From Reclinomonas americana ATCC 50394 (lineage: Eukaryota; Jakobida; Jakobea; Jakobida): a stretch of 57,153 nucleotides of DNA. Location: the NCBI GenBank assembly GCA_048213135.1, contig PS015023.1:30869-88021 (forward strand). The letters are read 5' to 3'. Below, piece after piece: positions 21,319-37,460 of this stretch (position 1 is its first letter; every line of letters starts with the position of its first letter). A program made the position numbers and the translations under genes. The notes beneath the pieces were generated by a model. The model saw nothing but the letters and a program-made list of their open reading frames with translations. It was not told the DNA's origin and did no database searches.

Positions 21319-23169
21319 ATGAGGCGGCCCGCCCACTGGGCACTCACTGTATCAGTGGTCGTGGTGCTGCTGCTGAGTGTTTCCGCGTTGGCATTACGAT
21401 CTTCGGTTTGTGAGAAGAGTTGCACACATAAGCTTCTCTCTCAAGTCTCTCACTCACTCTCGCGCACACAGAGGGAACGACAAGCCGATGACATTGAGCC
21501 TATCGGTACTAAAAAGCGCGCTCATTCTCTTGCTCACTGTGCGCACTCACACTCGCATGCGCGTGACAAAAAACGCAGAGGCCGTGGCTGTCTCACGACC
21601 ACTCTCACCATCCTCCGCAGGTCTTACACACACACACACACACACCGTCCACAATGACAGCTTTCAATCATCTTCACTCACTCACTTTTCTCTCTCTCTC
21701 TCTCCGTTGCCTGTCATTCTCTCCTCTCCCCCCCTCCCTCTCTCTCTCTCCCTCTCTCTCTGTCTCTCTGTTTCTCTCTCTTGTCACCCTCTCCTCTCCC
21801 TCAGCTCGTCGACTTCGTGGTCCTCTGCGGAGTGTCGACGACGATGAGCCAGTGGTGTTGGCCGAGTCGGAGATCGACTGGGGTTCCATGCTGGGATCTC
21901 TCAAGCTCGGCACCGATGACTCGGGGCGCATTCTCGACGACACCATCGATGACACGGATCAGGCCGGCGGTGGCGATCTGCTGGACCCTCCGTCGTGCGG
22001 CGGCAAGGCCGGTGGTGGTGGCATTGGCGGCAGCAGCAGCTTCCTTCGGCCACCGGCACCGACCAAGGACGACATGTTTGAGCAGCGTGAGGAGGTGGAG
22101 AAGTTGCTGAAGGATGCCGAGTCGGTGCTGGGCGGGGGCAAGAAGGGCGGCGCGAAAGGTGCAGGAGGCGACGGCGATGGTGGTGATGATGATGATGAAG
22201 ATGGCGCCGGTAAGGGCGGTGCCGGTGCCGGTGCCGGCAAGGGTGGTGCTGGCAAGGATGGCGACGACGGCGACGGCGAGGACGGGGACGGCAAGGACGG
22301 CGACGGGGATGGTGATGATGGGGAGGGCGGTGGCAAGGGCAGACGCGGAGGCAAGGGTCGCGGCGGTGACGACGAGGACGGTGGCGAGGGGCGCTCGGAG
22401 GAGATGTCCAAGTTGCTGAAGGAGGCCAAGGAGGCGGCGGCGGCCAAGGCCAAGGCGGCGGCGGCGGCCAAGTACAAGGCCAAGCTGAAGAAGCTGCAGA
22501 AGAAGCTCAAGTGCTTCAAGCGTGCACGCAAGCGTCTCAGTGCCAAGAAGCGCTGGCGTCGCTTGCAGGCCATGAGCGATCCGCTGGCCGGCAACTACGA
22601 CCGCATCAGCGACGCTCTCAGTCGTGCCATCAAGCACATGGAGACGAACATCTCCCGCGAGGTCAAGAGCCACCGCTACACCAAGGACGAGCTGCGCGAC
22701 GAGGTCGACAAGGCCTTGCATGCGGCTCTCAAGAGACACGAGGCGGAGGTGGCCAAGTCGGTGAGCAACAACAACAAGAACAAGAAGCAGCAGATCGTGG
22801 CGTTTGTGGATGAGGGTGCCGCGCCCATGCCAGCGGTTCGTGTCACATTCCCCTCCTTGTGCATTTGTATTTCCTGTTCATGCTTACGGTGTTGTCGAGC
22901 AGATGGACCCGAGTCTGACGCCGTGCGCTCGCATGCATGCCCGTTTGTTGGACATGTTCTTCAAGGCGGCGCTTGAGTGCCAAGTGGAGGAGACGCACGA
23001 CGCGACGGCCCCACCGGTGGACACTGCCAGCTGCGAGACGAGGCAGCACATGATGGAGGCACTGCAGGCCAAGTTCGCGGCGCACTGCCCCGAGTACACG
23101 GGTAAGTGTGTGTGGGTGATAAGGGATGGCACTGGTTGCTGACTGTCCTTCCGACCCGCAGACACGTAA
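21319..23169 (+). CDS. Secreted Gly/Asp/Lys-rich polyampholyte protein (5 exons, about 452 aa)
   Basis: Exons: 21319-21405, 21472-21505, 21805-22835, 22903-23101, 23162-23169 (8-nt last coding exon). The N-terminus MRRPAHWALTVSVVVVLLLS is a textbook signal peptide. The mature chain begins acidic (VDDDEPVVLAESEIDW), then a Gly-rich part with a predicted helix (FEQREEVEKLLKDAESVL) leads into about 90 residues almost only of Gly, Asp, Lys and Glu. A strongly basic Ala/Lys helix follows (KEAAAAKAKAAAAAKYKAKL and KRARKRLSAKKRWRRL), then a Glu/Lys coiled-coil-like region, and finally a Cys-containing helical C-terminus (CARMHARLLDMFFKAALECQ). I recognise no family. Block charge patterning in a secreted protein suggests an extracellular matrix, cell-wall or cyst-wall component; that is inference. 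An in-frame ATG at 21214 would instead make the hydrophobic segment an internal anchor. Confidence 0.75.
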
Positions 23170-23256
23170 GGCTGTTCCATGCGGTGTCGCAGGAGCGTGC
23201 AAGGGAAAGTGGTAAAAATGGAAGAACATATGTTGGATCAGCATTAAGCTTCACTC

Positions 23257-25803
23257 TTATGAGACAGCAGACGAGCCAATGGTGGCCGCAGCCAGGCGCT
23301 GGCCCAGCTCGCGACCGACGTGCACGCACAGCGCACCGCGCAGGCGGACTGGAATGTGTGTGTCGTCACGGCGCCATAATCTCCACTCACTCTCCGGCGG
23401 TCGCGTACCGACAGTCTCGGAGACCCATTGGGTTAGGCGGTCGCCCACATTGTCTTTGTTGCTTTTCGGCAGTTGCCGTCTACCCCCGTCATGATCGTCA
23501 CCGGCCTCGTCGCCCAGCGACCTCCATCCCACATCCACGATTTCCACAGACAGCCACTCGCGAGTGGACTTGTGGAACACCTCGTCACACATCATCGACA
23601 GGAACACACGCAGAATGGACTCCGAGTCTGCCGGTGGTCGCGTGCATCGAATACGCAGCGTGCGTTCGCCAGTGCCCCCAACCATGTTGGCCGTGGCCTG
23701 GTGAAGCAGAGCAGCGGGATCCGTGTGGAATCCGCGCTCCACCGACTCACCCAGCGCCAAATGCGCACTGTGCGGGTCGACGTCAAGCATCGCTCGCACC
23801 AGCACCGCGTACAATCGCCTGCTCGGTCGACACACTGGCGAGTCGACGACCAGAGCACGAAACATGTCCACTGCGCGTTGCGCTTGACCTGCACTAATCA
23901 GGGCCGACATGCATGAGGCCAGCAGCAGGTCGGGACGGTGTAGGGTCGCCAGTGTTCGCCGGCGTGCGTTTGCAAGCCGCTTGAATGCGGTCTCGGCGAG
24001 GACAACTGCCTCGCTGATTTCGCGATTCGCCAGTAGCGCCTGAATCATGGCGCGCAGCACGAGTGGATCACGTTCGGTTGCCGGGCCCGAGCGGAAAAAC
24101 GATCGAGCACGAGCGAGATCACCAACCTGCCGTCGTCGTGAGTCACGTGACAGCACACTCACACTCTCATTTTCTTTCTTCACGTACCTCGCCAAGAGTC
24201 TTGATGCACGCGCGGTGGACGGTGGCACGCAGTTTCCGAGCTTCATCGTGGGGGAAAATGCGTCCCACCAGCGACAACACGCGATCCACGTCGTGTGTCG
24301 TGCCGAGATGGGCGACCGCGTCAAGCAACGACAGCAGCGGCATGTGGGCATTCTCCTTGTCGCACACCACACCGAGCTGCGCCACACACAGTGAGTGTGG
24401 AAACACACACAAGAGAGGTGCCGCGTGCGTGCGTACCTCGTCGGCATACGCAAACGCCTGATCGAGACGGCCGAGCAAATGACAGCCCTTGATGAGGCTA
24501 GTGAAGAGGCCGGTGGTCGGCTGCACGCCGTACGAAGGCAGAAACGTGCGATACACTTCGTCGGCGCGCTGCATTCGACCGCCCTCGCAGCACACATCGA
24601 CCTGCTCACCACTCTCATTGGTACAGGTCTGCAACACAACATTCTGGAGTGACGGCGACGCACCACAATGTTGAAAATGACGGCGTCGGGGAGCACACGT
24701 GACGCCCGCATGTCGTGCACAATGGTGAATGCGTCGTCCACACGACCCTCTGGCACGAGAGCCTTCAGAGCCTGCGCATACATGCGCAAGTCGAGCGTCA
24801 CGCTCAACGCTCTGGCCTCGCGCACCAACCCGGTGACCAAATCACCCCGATCCAGTTCACGACACATCCACAGCAGCGTCTTGTACGTGCTCCCATCGGG
24901 CCTGCATAGCCGTTCAGAGGACCGCAAAGCTCACACACAGGCAACTTCGCGTACACACCTGTGCAAGTGCGCCACCTGTTGTGCAGGGCGATTTGTTTCA
25001 ACACGAAAAGCTCAAGTCACCTAAGCATCAAAACACAACGCACCAGCTGTTCCGGTCTGCTGCTGAGCATGTCACGGTACATGGCCATCGCCTGAGTTAC
25101 GTCGCGCTGCGATCGCCACAGTGCGCCCACCACCGCATTGTTGATACCGACTGTGGACTGCGCACCCGGCCCCATGCTCTGCAGCGTGTGCCACACATCG
25201 ATAACTCCCATGAGACTGCCGAGTTGCAGGTGCGCGTTGATGGCCAGGCTGAAGACGGAGGCGCTCACGGGTGGCGCCTGGCCCTGCACGCACACAGGTA
25301 CCCCACATCAGCATCGCCATCATCAACCATGGCGCAGTGAGTGGGGCAGAGGAGAGACCATCAGCAGTGGTGCCGACTGAACCATGGCGTCGTACAGGCG
25401 CAAGGTTTCGCGGTAGAGTGACGACTGATTGAGCGACTCCATCAGCGACACCACACGAGCACTTGCATCGTGCACCGAAAGCGTCGACGAGGAGCTCTGA
25501 CACAGCGAGCTGATGCAATCAGTCATCACACAATGCACACGCACTCGCGCTGATGCAGAGTGCACACACCGCAGTTGGTCGATGCAGGAGCAGTGTGTGC
25601 ATCTGCGCTGCGAGTTTCCTCAACCGACTGGAGCGCAGCAGCAGTGAGCGATAGAGAGAGAGTGTGTGAGAAAGACAACTCCTCGGAGACCTCTGTTCAG
25701 CGTCGTCGGGCTTTGTGGCGATCGTGTCGTGTTTGGCTCGACTGCTGGCAGCACGCACACCGATGCTCCATCTCTGTGTGCATCGGGTGACCAGCAGGAG
25801 CAT
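23257..25803 (-). CDS. Pentatricopeptide-repeat (PPR) protein, probably organellar (7 exons, about 717 aa)
   Basis: Exons: 25568-25803, 25359-25509, 25021-25283, 24664-24901, 24437-24643, 24188-24376, 23257-24126. Repeated 35-residue-like helical pairs typical of PPR proteins are visible: ASVFSLAINAHLQLGSLMGV, PDGSTYKTLLWMCRELDRGD, RMYAQALKALVPEGRVDDAF, PTTGLFTSLIKGCHLLGRLD and HRPDLLLASCMSALISAGQA. The N-terminus (MLLLVTRCTQRWSIGVRAAS) is basic and Ser/Arg-rich, like a mitochondrial presequence. PPR proteins bind organellar RNA and act in its processing or translation; the target cannot be read from sequence. The C-terminal about 100 residues are not obviously PPR. It lies 58 bp downstream of the GluRS gene on the same strand. 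The exon 3 end is uncertain (25021 or 25044), and only the former keeps frame with exon 4. Confidence 0.8.
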
Positions 25804-25861
25804 CGCTTTCGATTCTCGCTTTCGATCTCCGTACGAGTGAATGCAGGACAGCAGCAACACT

Positions 25862-29398
<3,537 letters not shown>

Positions 29399-32264
29399 AT
29401 GAGCGCAGAGGCTGAGCGGATTCTCCTTGCTGCAGAGGGCGCACACTGTGTGGACACGCACTTGTGGCAGGTGCGTCTTCTTTGGTGCTGTGCATGAGTG
29501 CCAGTTGTGTCGCTCACACGCACAGGGCGACAGAGGTATCGCGAGGAGCGACGTGCAGTGTTGGAAGCAGTGTGTGATGCTGCTGTGGGAGATGACTGCA
29601 GTGCGCTGTGGGAACGAGTGTGCTTGGTGTTTGGAGTGCGTGCGTGTCTGTCGGAGTCGGTGCGGCGGGAGTGGGTGTCGCTGGAGGAGGAAGAGGCGCG
29701 AGTGTTGAGTGAGGTGGTGTCGTTGGCGTTGCGTGAGCGGCGAGGGAGTGTGGCGGCTGTGGTGCTGTACGGTCTGCTGCGCGATCATGTGGCCGATGAT
29801 GAGGCGCTTGGCCTTGCTCTGGTCGAGGTTCATCTGCATTCTACACAGTCGTTGCGCGTGGCGTGACTGCTGACTTGCGGTCGTGTCTGCAGAGCATGCA
29901 GTGCCTGGTCAGGCAGCAGTCAGTACCGCTCGTGGATGTTGTCGACCGGCTGCTGCTGGCGCAGCCGGTGGACAAGTCGTGGCCGTTTGTGAGGCTCTTG
30001 CAGGAATGGTTGGCGAAGGAGAGTGAGATGAATGCGACCACAGCGGAGCTCGCTGCGATAATCGGCGCTACTTCGCGTGTGTCGATGGAGGAGGACGACA
30101 CGTGGCTGAAGAGCCCGGCACTCGACCCGCAGACGGTGCATCGCCAGATTGTCGCCTTGCATCGACGCAGCACGTCAATCGGCAGTGCGGAGGAGTCGCA
30201 GCAGCTTGCAGCGCTGTGTGTGCGTCGGCTGGACAGTGTGTGTGGTGGGGACGCGGAAGGTGATGCGCACCGCGGTCTAGTAGTGGCCCTGCTTCACGCA
30301 ATCGGTCGGTGTGCGCGAGTGGCACCACAACTGGCTTTGATGCACTTGGACTTGTCTCGCCGGTCTGTGCACACTTCGTTGGCTTTGTTCATGATGCAAT
30401 GGCGCCGACGCCATGGAGCTGCTCGACCGGTAGATGTGGCGTTGGGTGATGTGCTCGTGAAGCTGCTCGAGGGCCTCTGTGTTGCGTGCCGTTCCTTCGT
30501 CAGACAGCATCGCCATCGCGTTTACTTAAAAGCTGTGCGCATGTTACAGGATCACCGTGACAAAACACCACACGCTGCCGCAGTGCAGTCGCTGTTGCTA
30601 GCTTGTTCCACAGAGGTGGGATGGTCGCCCTGCCCCCCCATCTCGCTAATGTGTCTCACTCTTCCATTGCAGTCTCCGCCTTGTTCGCTGTCGAGTGCGG
30701 AGACCTTTGTGCGACTGGTTCGATGCAGTCCGTGGGTCGCCGACCACATCTTCCGCTCGACGACGTTGATCGTTTCGCTCGTTTCGTGGTGCCAACTAAC
30801 TGCTATGCGGCTGGTGCGTGTTTTCCGTCCGAACCATGTCGACGATGTGGCTGTCGCTGATCGGCGGGATGAGTCCGTGCAGGCGACAGAAGAGCACCTG
30901 ACTGGCGAGTCCGCCGGCACACTGTGTCACTATCTGAGCGCGCTGGCCGTTGTGGTGCATCACGCAGTAACGCAACGCCCACGCACGCTCGCCCGTGGTG
31001 CGGTTTGGTCCAGCAAACTGTGTGCCAGCATCGTCGGTACATGCGCGTTGTTCTCGCCGTTGATTCTGCTGTTGGTGCTGACAGGTGTGCTCTTGAAAGA
31101 CACTGCGTTCGCGGCAGCGATGGTCAAAGTGGCCACGGCCCGACAGCGGGCGGTGGAGGTATGTTATCTGTCTCTCGTTCTCTCCGTGTGTGCGATCGCT
31201 CTCTCATGTGTCTGCTCGCAAGATTGTGCACTCGTGCCTGCGCTCCGTAGTTTTTCGCGATGCGCTGTGCACGCGAACCGCAGCACATTCGTCGCATCGC
31301 GTGACCACCATTATTGTACATGCTCTGCAATGCGTGTGGCCGGCTGCCAACCTCGCTGCACTGGAGGCCGTGCGGTGTGTTGTGTGTGTGTGTGGGCGCG
31401 CACGCACTCTGTCGTTACCGGCTTCTCACTGCGAATCATCAGCACGTGTCTTGCGCTGGCGAGCGAGGACAATGAGGAGCTGCATGGATCGGCGGCCGAG
31501 GCCGTGGCCGTGGTCCTCCTGCACGACGGTGTGTATGTTGTCGGTATTTTGGGTTGGATCTTGGCTGACTTCGTGTTGCAGGTATTCTCGAGTGCTGCAG
31601 CCGCCTGTTGGCGCACCCGGTAGAGGCAGTGCGCAAGTCAGCAGTTTCACTCGTCGCACAGCTGTGCACCGAGATCTGTACGACCACCGTGCATGATGTT
31701 GCGTCGTCGATGTTCTCGTCTCATCTGTCTGCGGTCTTTTGTTGATTGTGTGTTGCGACAGGATGCGTTGCTTCGCCTCTGCTCCAAGCAAGTGCTGCGA
31801 CCACTGCTCGACAGAGCGCAGCATGACGGTGATGCAGAGGCACGCACCGCTTGCAAGTCATTGCTGGAAGAGCCGAGGCATGTTAGCACTCGACAGTATC
31901 GCTGATCTTGTCGTTCTCACTCTGGCATTCGCAGACTGCAAGTTCCGCTGGTGGTCCTCGGCGGCGGAGCACTGATGCCGGAAGCAGAGCGACAGGCCAT
32001 CGAGTCCGACATTCGGCAGGCCGTGGAGCAGGAACAGCAAGTGATTCGGTGTGTGTCTGTGCTCAGACGTCTCCTCGTCATGTCTGCATCTCACGGCGCA
32101 CTGGTCGCAGATGGTTGCGATTGCAAACCGGTCGAGACAGCAGTGCGACAGCGCCACTGCCGCGACTGTTCCTGCCGGCTTCCGTGCGTGACTACTATAC
32201 TCGCATGCTCAAGCCGGCATCTGCCGGCACCATCGCTGCCCTGAGCCCTCCAGCCAAGCTGTGA
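29399..32264 (+). CDS. Unrecognised alpha-helical (ARM/HEAT-like) protein (10 exons, about 776 aa)
   Basis: Exons: 29399-29470, 29534-29827, 29893-30615, 30673-31158, 31223-31374, 31443-31528, 31582-31697, 31762-31895, 31935-32048, 32111-32264. The chain is almost wholly amphipathic helix, Leu/Ala/Val-rich, with HEAT-like pieces such as LLAHPVEAVRKSAVSLVAQL and CLRSVVFRD. There is no signal peptide. One hydrophobic stretch (LFSPLILLLVLTGVLL) could be a buried helix or a single membrane segment. No catalytic motif is visible. The C-terminus ends SAGTIAALSPPAKL. Scaffold or adaptor roles are usual for such solenoids, but I do not recognise the family. Exon joins all preserve frame; exon 2's acceptor and the exon 2/3 junction are the least certain. 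It converges with the kinase gene, 76 bp away. Confidence 0.7.
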
Positions 32265-32340
32265 TATATTTTCTTTCATTACTGTGAAGAGAAAAAAAGA
32301 AGGGAGCCATAAAGCGCGCAGTTATTCTCCAAGCTTGCAT

Positions 32341-35300
32341 TCATGGCAAGTCTACCGTGTCCGTCCTACCCGCAAGATTTCTGAATGGCGCCTCCAGCAC
32401 AGCGTAATCGGGCAGTGCCAGTGGTGCGAGAGCGGCACTCTGGCGTTGCACTTCGGAGAAAAACGTGCCGAGGGCCGTCATAAACGCGCCTGCTCACATA
32501 TTAACAAAAGGATGAGTGTGGGAAGACGGATCTTTCAAGCGAGACGGTGTACGCACGGCGGTCGGCGGCGGAGCCTGTTGCCGCCGGTTGTCTTCCCTCG
32601 ACACCGATTTCCAGTGCTGCTTCTACTGCGCCGCTGGCCATGTGCTGCAAGAATGTTTCCTTGCTGTGCACAATGAGCTGCACCCAAGCGTGTGTGTGAG
32701 CCAACTGCGGAGGCACACATACAGTGCTGCGAAACGCACCTGCTCAGCCACTTTCTTGCCCTCCTCCAACTGCTTCACCAAGCGCGTCCATGGAAGAGTG
32801 GTGCCGCGAACCATGGCGGCGAAAATGTACCCGAGACCCTCCATGTCGTCGAGGTAATTTTGCGCTGCACCGAATGTGAGGGAGGAATGCAGTGAGGCAC
32901 AGCAGCGTTCACACACATACCTCGAGCCATGTGCGTCCGAAGACTCTTCCACTGCGGTGTGCCACATGATCGCCACTCGGCGGCCACGGTCACATCCGTG
33001 ACGCACCCAAAATCGCACAGCACAATGTCGCTGAGCTTGACGGTTCTGTGCGTGGGGCAGCGGTTACTTTCAACGAAAAACAAACAAAGAAGCAATGGAG
33101 GAACTCAACTGGCCGGACTGGCGACGGAGCAAAAAGTTGGTCGGCTTGATGTCGAGGTGCAGGGCCTTGCAACGCGTGTGAAACTCGCGCATCGTGTTGA
33201 TCATGGTCACTGCCACGGCGGCCATGGTCTTGTAGCTCATGCGTGCCTCCGTGAAGCGATTGCGTCGCATCACGTCGTTCAGCGTCTCGTCATAGGCCTG
33301 CATTCCCCCGAAAAAGTCAGCAGCTGACGGCAATCCTCACAGAGATTGCCATGCAAGTCACGCAACTTCCAGCACCAAGATCTCGGTGCCGACAGGGCCC
33401 ACCGACTCGTCGATGAAATAATCGTACACTCGGGGCAAGTGCACTGCACGACATTCCCGAGTGAAAACCACGGGAAAGACAGCGCGACATATGCGTCGCC
33501 ACACAACAAACATACCGAAACCACGGCCGTGGAACTTGCGCAACAAGAAATTCTCGCCATACAGCGTGCACTGGCGGCGTGCATTCTTGGACTTCTTCTG
33601 CATCGTGAACGTCTTGAGCGCCACAGTCGAGCCTCGAATGGTCTCCTTCCAGAATGCCGTGCACTTGGCTGGCACAAATATGTAAGATTGAGGTGGGGGA
33701 GGTGAAACGGGCATACGAGTGACGGCGCACCAGCAAACACGGGACCACTGGCACCGCGCCCGAGCACGCCCGTCAGCTCGTACTCCTGAATGCCGTCCTT
33801 GGAGGTTCCTCGAATGATGCGGTGCTCGCGTGTCCACACCTTGTCGTGTGCCAGCAACGACTCCAGCGCATCCTCCTTGCTCTGCACGTTGGTCGGTGGG
33901 GGTGGCGAGAACAGGCTGGCGGCGGCGCTGCTGCCGGCTGGGGATGAGAACTTGGAGGCGGAGGCGGAGGAGGACTTGGAGGAACTGGCGGCGGCGGCAG
34001 GTGGTGGTGGCGGTGGCGGTGGGGTGGATGGTGGTGACTTTGATGGGGAAGGGGGAGGGGGAGGGGGAGGGGGAGGGGGAGGGGAAGGGGAAGGGGAAGG
34101 GGAAGGGGAAGGGGAAGGGGATGGTGAGGGGTGAGAGGAGGGGAAGGGTGAAAGGGGCGAAGGAAGGAGGAAGAGAGAAGTGGAAGGTGAGGAGAAAGAG
34201 GGAGAGGGGAAGAGGAGAAGGAGAAGGGTGAGCGAAGGAGAAGGGTGAAGGGAGGAGGGGAGGAGAAGGCGGATTGAGGAGAGAAAAGAGAAGGAGGAGG
34301 TGAGGACGAAGAGGAAACGAGAGAGAGAGAGAGAGGAAGGAGAGGAACGAGACAACGGTGAAGCAGAGGGATAGAATGAAGAGTGTGAATAAACGAGACA
34401 AGGATACAGAAACGGCGCGAGATTATACGGTGAGTTGGTGCAACAAGTGAGGAGATGATGGAGGCACGAGGTCGGAAAGAAGAGAGGAGAGAAGGGAGAG
34501 AAGAGTCGTGTGAACCAGGGGGTTGGAGAGAAGAGACGAGAGACGGTGTTACAAGAAGACAGAAACGGTGCGAGACTGCACGGTGAGTTGGTGCAACAAG
34601 TGAGAAGATGATGGAGGGAGGGACGAGAGCGAAAGAAATAGAGGAGAGAAAGGGGGAGAAGAAAGAGGCGTGAACCAGAGGGTTGGAGAGAAGAGTGTGA
34701 GACGGTGTGGCAAGGAGACAGAAACGGTGCGAGACTGCACTGCGAGTTGGTGCAAACAAGTGAGAAGACGGGTGGAGAGAGGGATGAGAGCGGAAAGAAA
34801 GAGGAGAGAAAGGAGAGAAGAGTGAGCATGAACCAGAGGGTTGGTGTTACAAGGAGACACAAACGGTGCGAGATTATACGGTGAGTGGTGCAAACAAGTG
34901 AGAAGATGAGAAAGAAGATAGGAGAGAAAGGGGGAGAATGAAAGAAGAGAGAAGAGGTGCCGACCGTCTGGACCCACACACGGTGTCCTTCAGTCGTCAC
35001 GCGCCATCTCCAAGAGTGATGGAGAGAGAGAGAGAGAGAGAGGAATGGCGAGATGAGAAACGGAGTGCAAAGAGACGGAGCGGTGGAAACTGTGAGGATG
35101 GATGCAGAGAGTGTGGCATGCCCGCATACCGACTGCGCCGACGTGGGCGCTCGTCTCCGTGGTCGTGCAGCAGCGGCAGCAGCAACAGGCACAGGCTCCG
35201 CCACAATCGGCTCTTGCGTGCGCTGGCGCTTCTGTGGCGGTGGATCGACTGCTGGTGTTGGCGCTCGTCGCGCACCACGCTTCACGTGCACAAAGTCAAT

Positions 35301-35962
35301 GTCGCCACCCGCGTCGTCGTCGTCATCGCTGCTGGCCGACAAATCCATGGGGCGCACGTCCTCGTCGTCGCTCTCCGACTCGGGAAGTTCATTCTGCGCA
35401 GCGTGCGATTCAGTTGCCTCTTCTTCTCTCTGGTCATCCACAAGTGATCTCTGGTACCTTGCGCGAGGCCGGTGCTCTCCGAGCAACAGCCGACTTGGCA
35501 CGAGGCGCCTGCTGCAAGTCACGGTTCACTTCATGAGCACGTCCGTCACGGATGATGGATGACACATGCGGAGATGCGCAACGTTCTCCTGCCCCTGGGC
35601 CTTGCTGGCAGGCTGCTTGGCTGCTCGGGAGGCGGTGGCCTTGGTTGCGCGGGTGCCTTTTTCGACGGGCGGTGGTCCGTGCTCGGCAAAGAGTGCGCGC
35701 AGTTGGTCGGCCTGTGATGAGAGGGAAAGTAAGGAGGAGGAGGTGGAGGGAAAGAAGAAGACTAACATCAACAACAACAACAACAACAGCAGCAGCAGCA
35801 ACAAAGGGGAATGAGGAGGGGAAGAAGAAACCAGTGCGAGATGAGCTACAGACAACACAAGCTGCCAGACAGAGGAGACGACTGCAAGGAACGGATGCGA
35901 ATAGTGTGATGCTCACAAAGGAAGGGTAGGAAGCAAGCGCACTGAGTGAAGAGTTTACAACA

Positions 35963-35999
<37 letters not shown>

Positions 36000-36753
36000 G
36001 AAGGAGCAAGTTGAGCGAGACGACAAGATGAATGCGGGTGATTGAGAGGGCCCGGGGGCATGATGCTCGACAGGAAGCAATCACAGTGTGCGAATTCCCG
36101 GCGTGGGTGAAGAGTCTGAAACAAGAGAGAGAGAGAGAGAGAGAGAGGAGGAGTAAGAAGTAGAAGTAGTAGAGACGTACACGTACGAAGGACGGACGAC
36201 GTCGTACGAACCAACGTAGTACGAACCGAAACGGAAGGAAGGAAGGAACGGAAACGGAAGGAAGGTAACGTNNNNNNNNNNNNNNNNNNNNNNNNNNNNN
36301 NNNNNNNNNNNNNNNNNNNNNNNNNNNNNNNNNNNNNNNNNNNNNNNNNNNNNNNNNNNNNNNNNNNNNNNNNNNNNNNNNNNNNNNNNNNNNNNNNNNN
36401 NNNNNNNNNNNNNNNNNNNNNNNNNNNNNNNNNNNNNNNNNNNNNNNNNNNNNNNNNNNNNNNNNNNNNNNNNNNNNNNNNNNNNNNNNNNNNNNNNNNN
36501 NNNNNNNNNNNNNNNNNNNNNNNNNNNNNNNNNNNNNNNNNNNNNNNNNNNNNNNNNNNNNNNNNNNNNNNNNNNNNNNNNNNNNNNNNNNNNNNNNNNN
36601 NNNNNNNNNNNNNNNNNNNNNNNNNNNNNNNNNNNNNNNNNNNNNNNNNNNNNNNNCGAAGAGAAGGTAGGAGGAAGGAGGGTACGGTACGTACGCGCGG
36701 ACGAGGAAGAGTACGTACGACGACGACCGAACGACGACGAGAGAGAGAGAGAG

Positions 36754-36793
<40 letters not shown>

Positions 36794-37299
36794 GAAGTGA
36801 AGAGTAACTGAAGCGGGTTGAGCAGCAGCCACGTGACAGAAGTCAAATGCACGAAGAAAGAGACGAGAAAACTGCTAAGAGATGGAAAGGGGGCGGCGTG
36901 AAGGAAGAGTTTGAAACCGAGAAATAGAGAGACAGAAGAGCAACTTGACAGTGCTCAAGCAAGACAGCTGATTGTGCGAGTGGAGACGGAGAGTGAGGGC
37001 AGCATACAGATGAAACAATGCCCAGGGAATGAGCACGGGGCACAGACGTGAAGAGGACGACAGGAAGAGATAATGCAAGCAGTGGAGGGATGCAAGCGGG
37101 AACTCAGGGGAGCTGTGAGTCCCTCTCCCCCTCTCTGTCTCTCCCTCCTTCCCCACCCCCCTCTCTGTCCCTCGCACCCCACCTTCTCCTTCATCGCATT
37201 CTCCCGCGCACGAGCCGCCAACAGCCGCATATGACGAATCTCTCGCGGCGACATCACATCCAGTGACTTGCGCGTAACACGCTGCGGAGTGGGATCCAT
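32341..37299 (-). CDS. CK1/VRK-group protein kinase with long disordered N-terminus (12 exons, about 577 aa)
   Basis: Exons: 37183-37299, 35583-35711, 35458-35511, 35130-35393, 33731-34037, 33516-33668, 33367-33443, 33119-33297, 32921-33045, 32740-32864, 32605-32659, 32341-32489. The N-terminal about 230 residues are basic and acidic low complexity (SASSDDDDD, poly-Pro, KKRQ-type patches), so nuclear signals are plausible. The kinase domain follows: glycine loop VLGRGASGPVF, VALK lysine, catalytic loop ALHLDIKPTNFLL, LCDFG, then DDMEGLGYIFAAMVRGTTLP resembling the CK1/VRK helix F-G region (D-E-LGY-LPW). The C-lobe end LPDYAVLEAPFRNLAG resembles the CK1 PDY-L-LF motif. The Asp and Lys of the catalytic loop are present, but the HRD arginine is Leu. 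The closest group is CK1/VRK by these motifs; subfamily not certain. It is head-to-head with BAF. Confidence 0.8.
34040..35125. repeat. Minisatellite in kinase intron 4
   Basis: About 34040-34130 is (GGGGGA)n. From about 34390 to 34930, four to five units of roughly 110-130 bp share GAACCAGAGGGTTGGAGAGA, AGACAGAAACGGTGCGAGA and GTGAGTTGGTGCAACAAGTG. Confidence 0.8.
36122..36800. repeat. Composite (GA)n / ACGT-rich satellite with 385-N gap, in kinase intron 1
   Basis: (GA)n, then GTACACGTACGAAGGACGGA and GGAAGGAAGGAACGG repeats, gap 36272-36656, GGTACGGTACGTACGCG, then ACGACGACCGAACGACGACG and (GA)n. Same layout as in the GluRS and Rho-2 introns. Confidence 0.88.
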
Positions 37300-37460
37300 G
37301 GCGGAGAAAGCAGCAAAACAAAAAAAACAAGACACGACTTAGTGGCGCGAATCGATCTTGTCAGGGAAGTAACGGTCATTTTGTGTCTTTCGTTTGGTGT
37401 GTTTCGTCTTGTGTTTCGCCCTGTGTGAAGTGTGTGTCTGTGTGTGAGTGAGAGAACATC
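37300..37460. promoter_or_regulatory. 161-bp divergent spacer (kinase / BAF)
   Basis: Separates the kinase ATG (37299, minus) from the BAF ATG (37461, plus). It contains an A-rich tract near 37313-37332 and TTTCGTCTTGTGTTTCGCC-type pyrimidine-rich repeats. Shared regulation is inferred from arrangement only. Confidence 0.5.

Noticed and set aside
34300-35100. Open frames in the kinase intron 4 minisatellite (SLLSLLFLSLIPLS-type repeats)
   Set aside because: Pure repeat translation in all frames. Family motifs and phases require exon 4 to join exon 5 across it.
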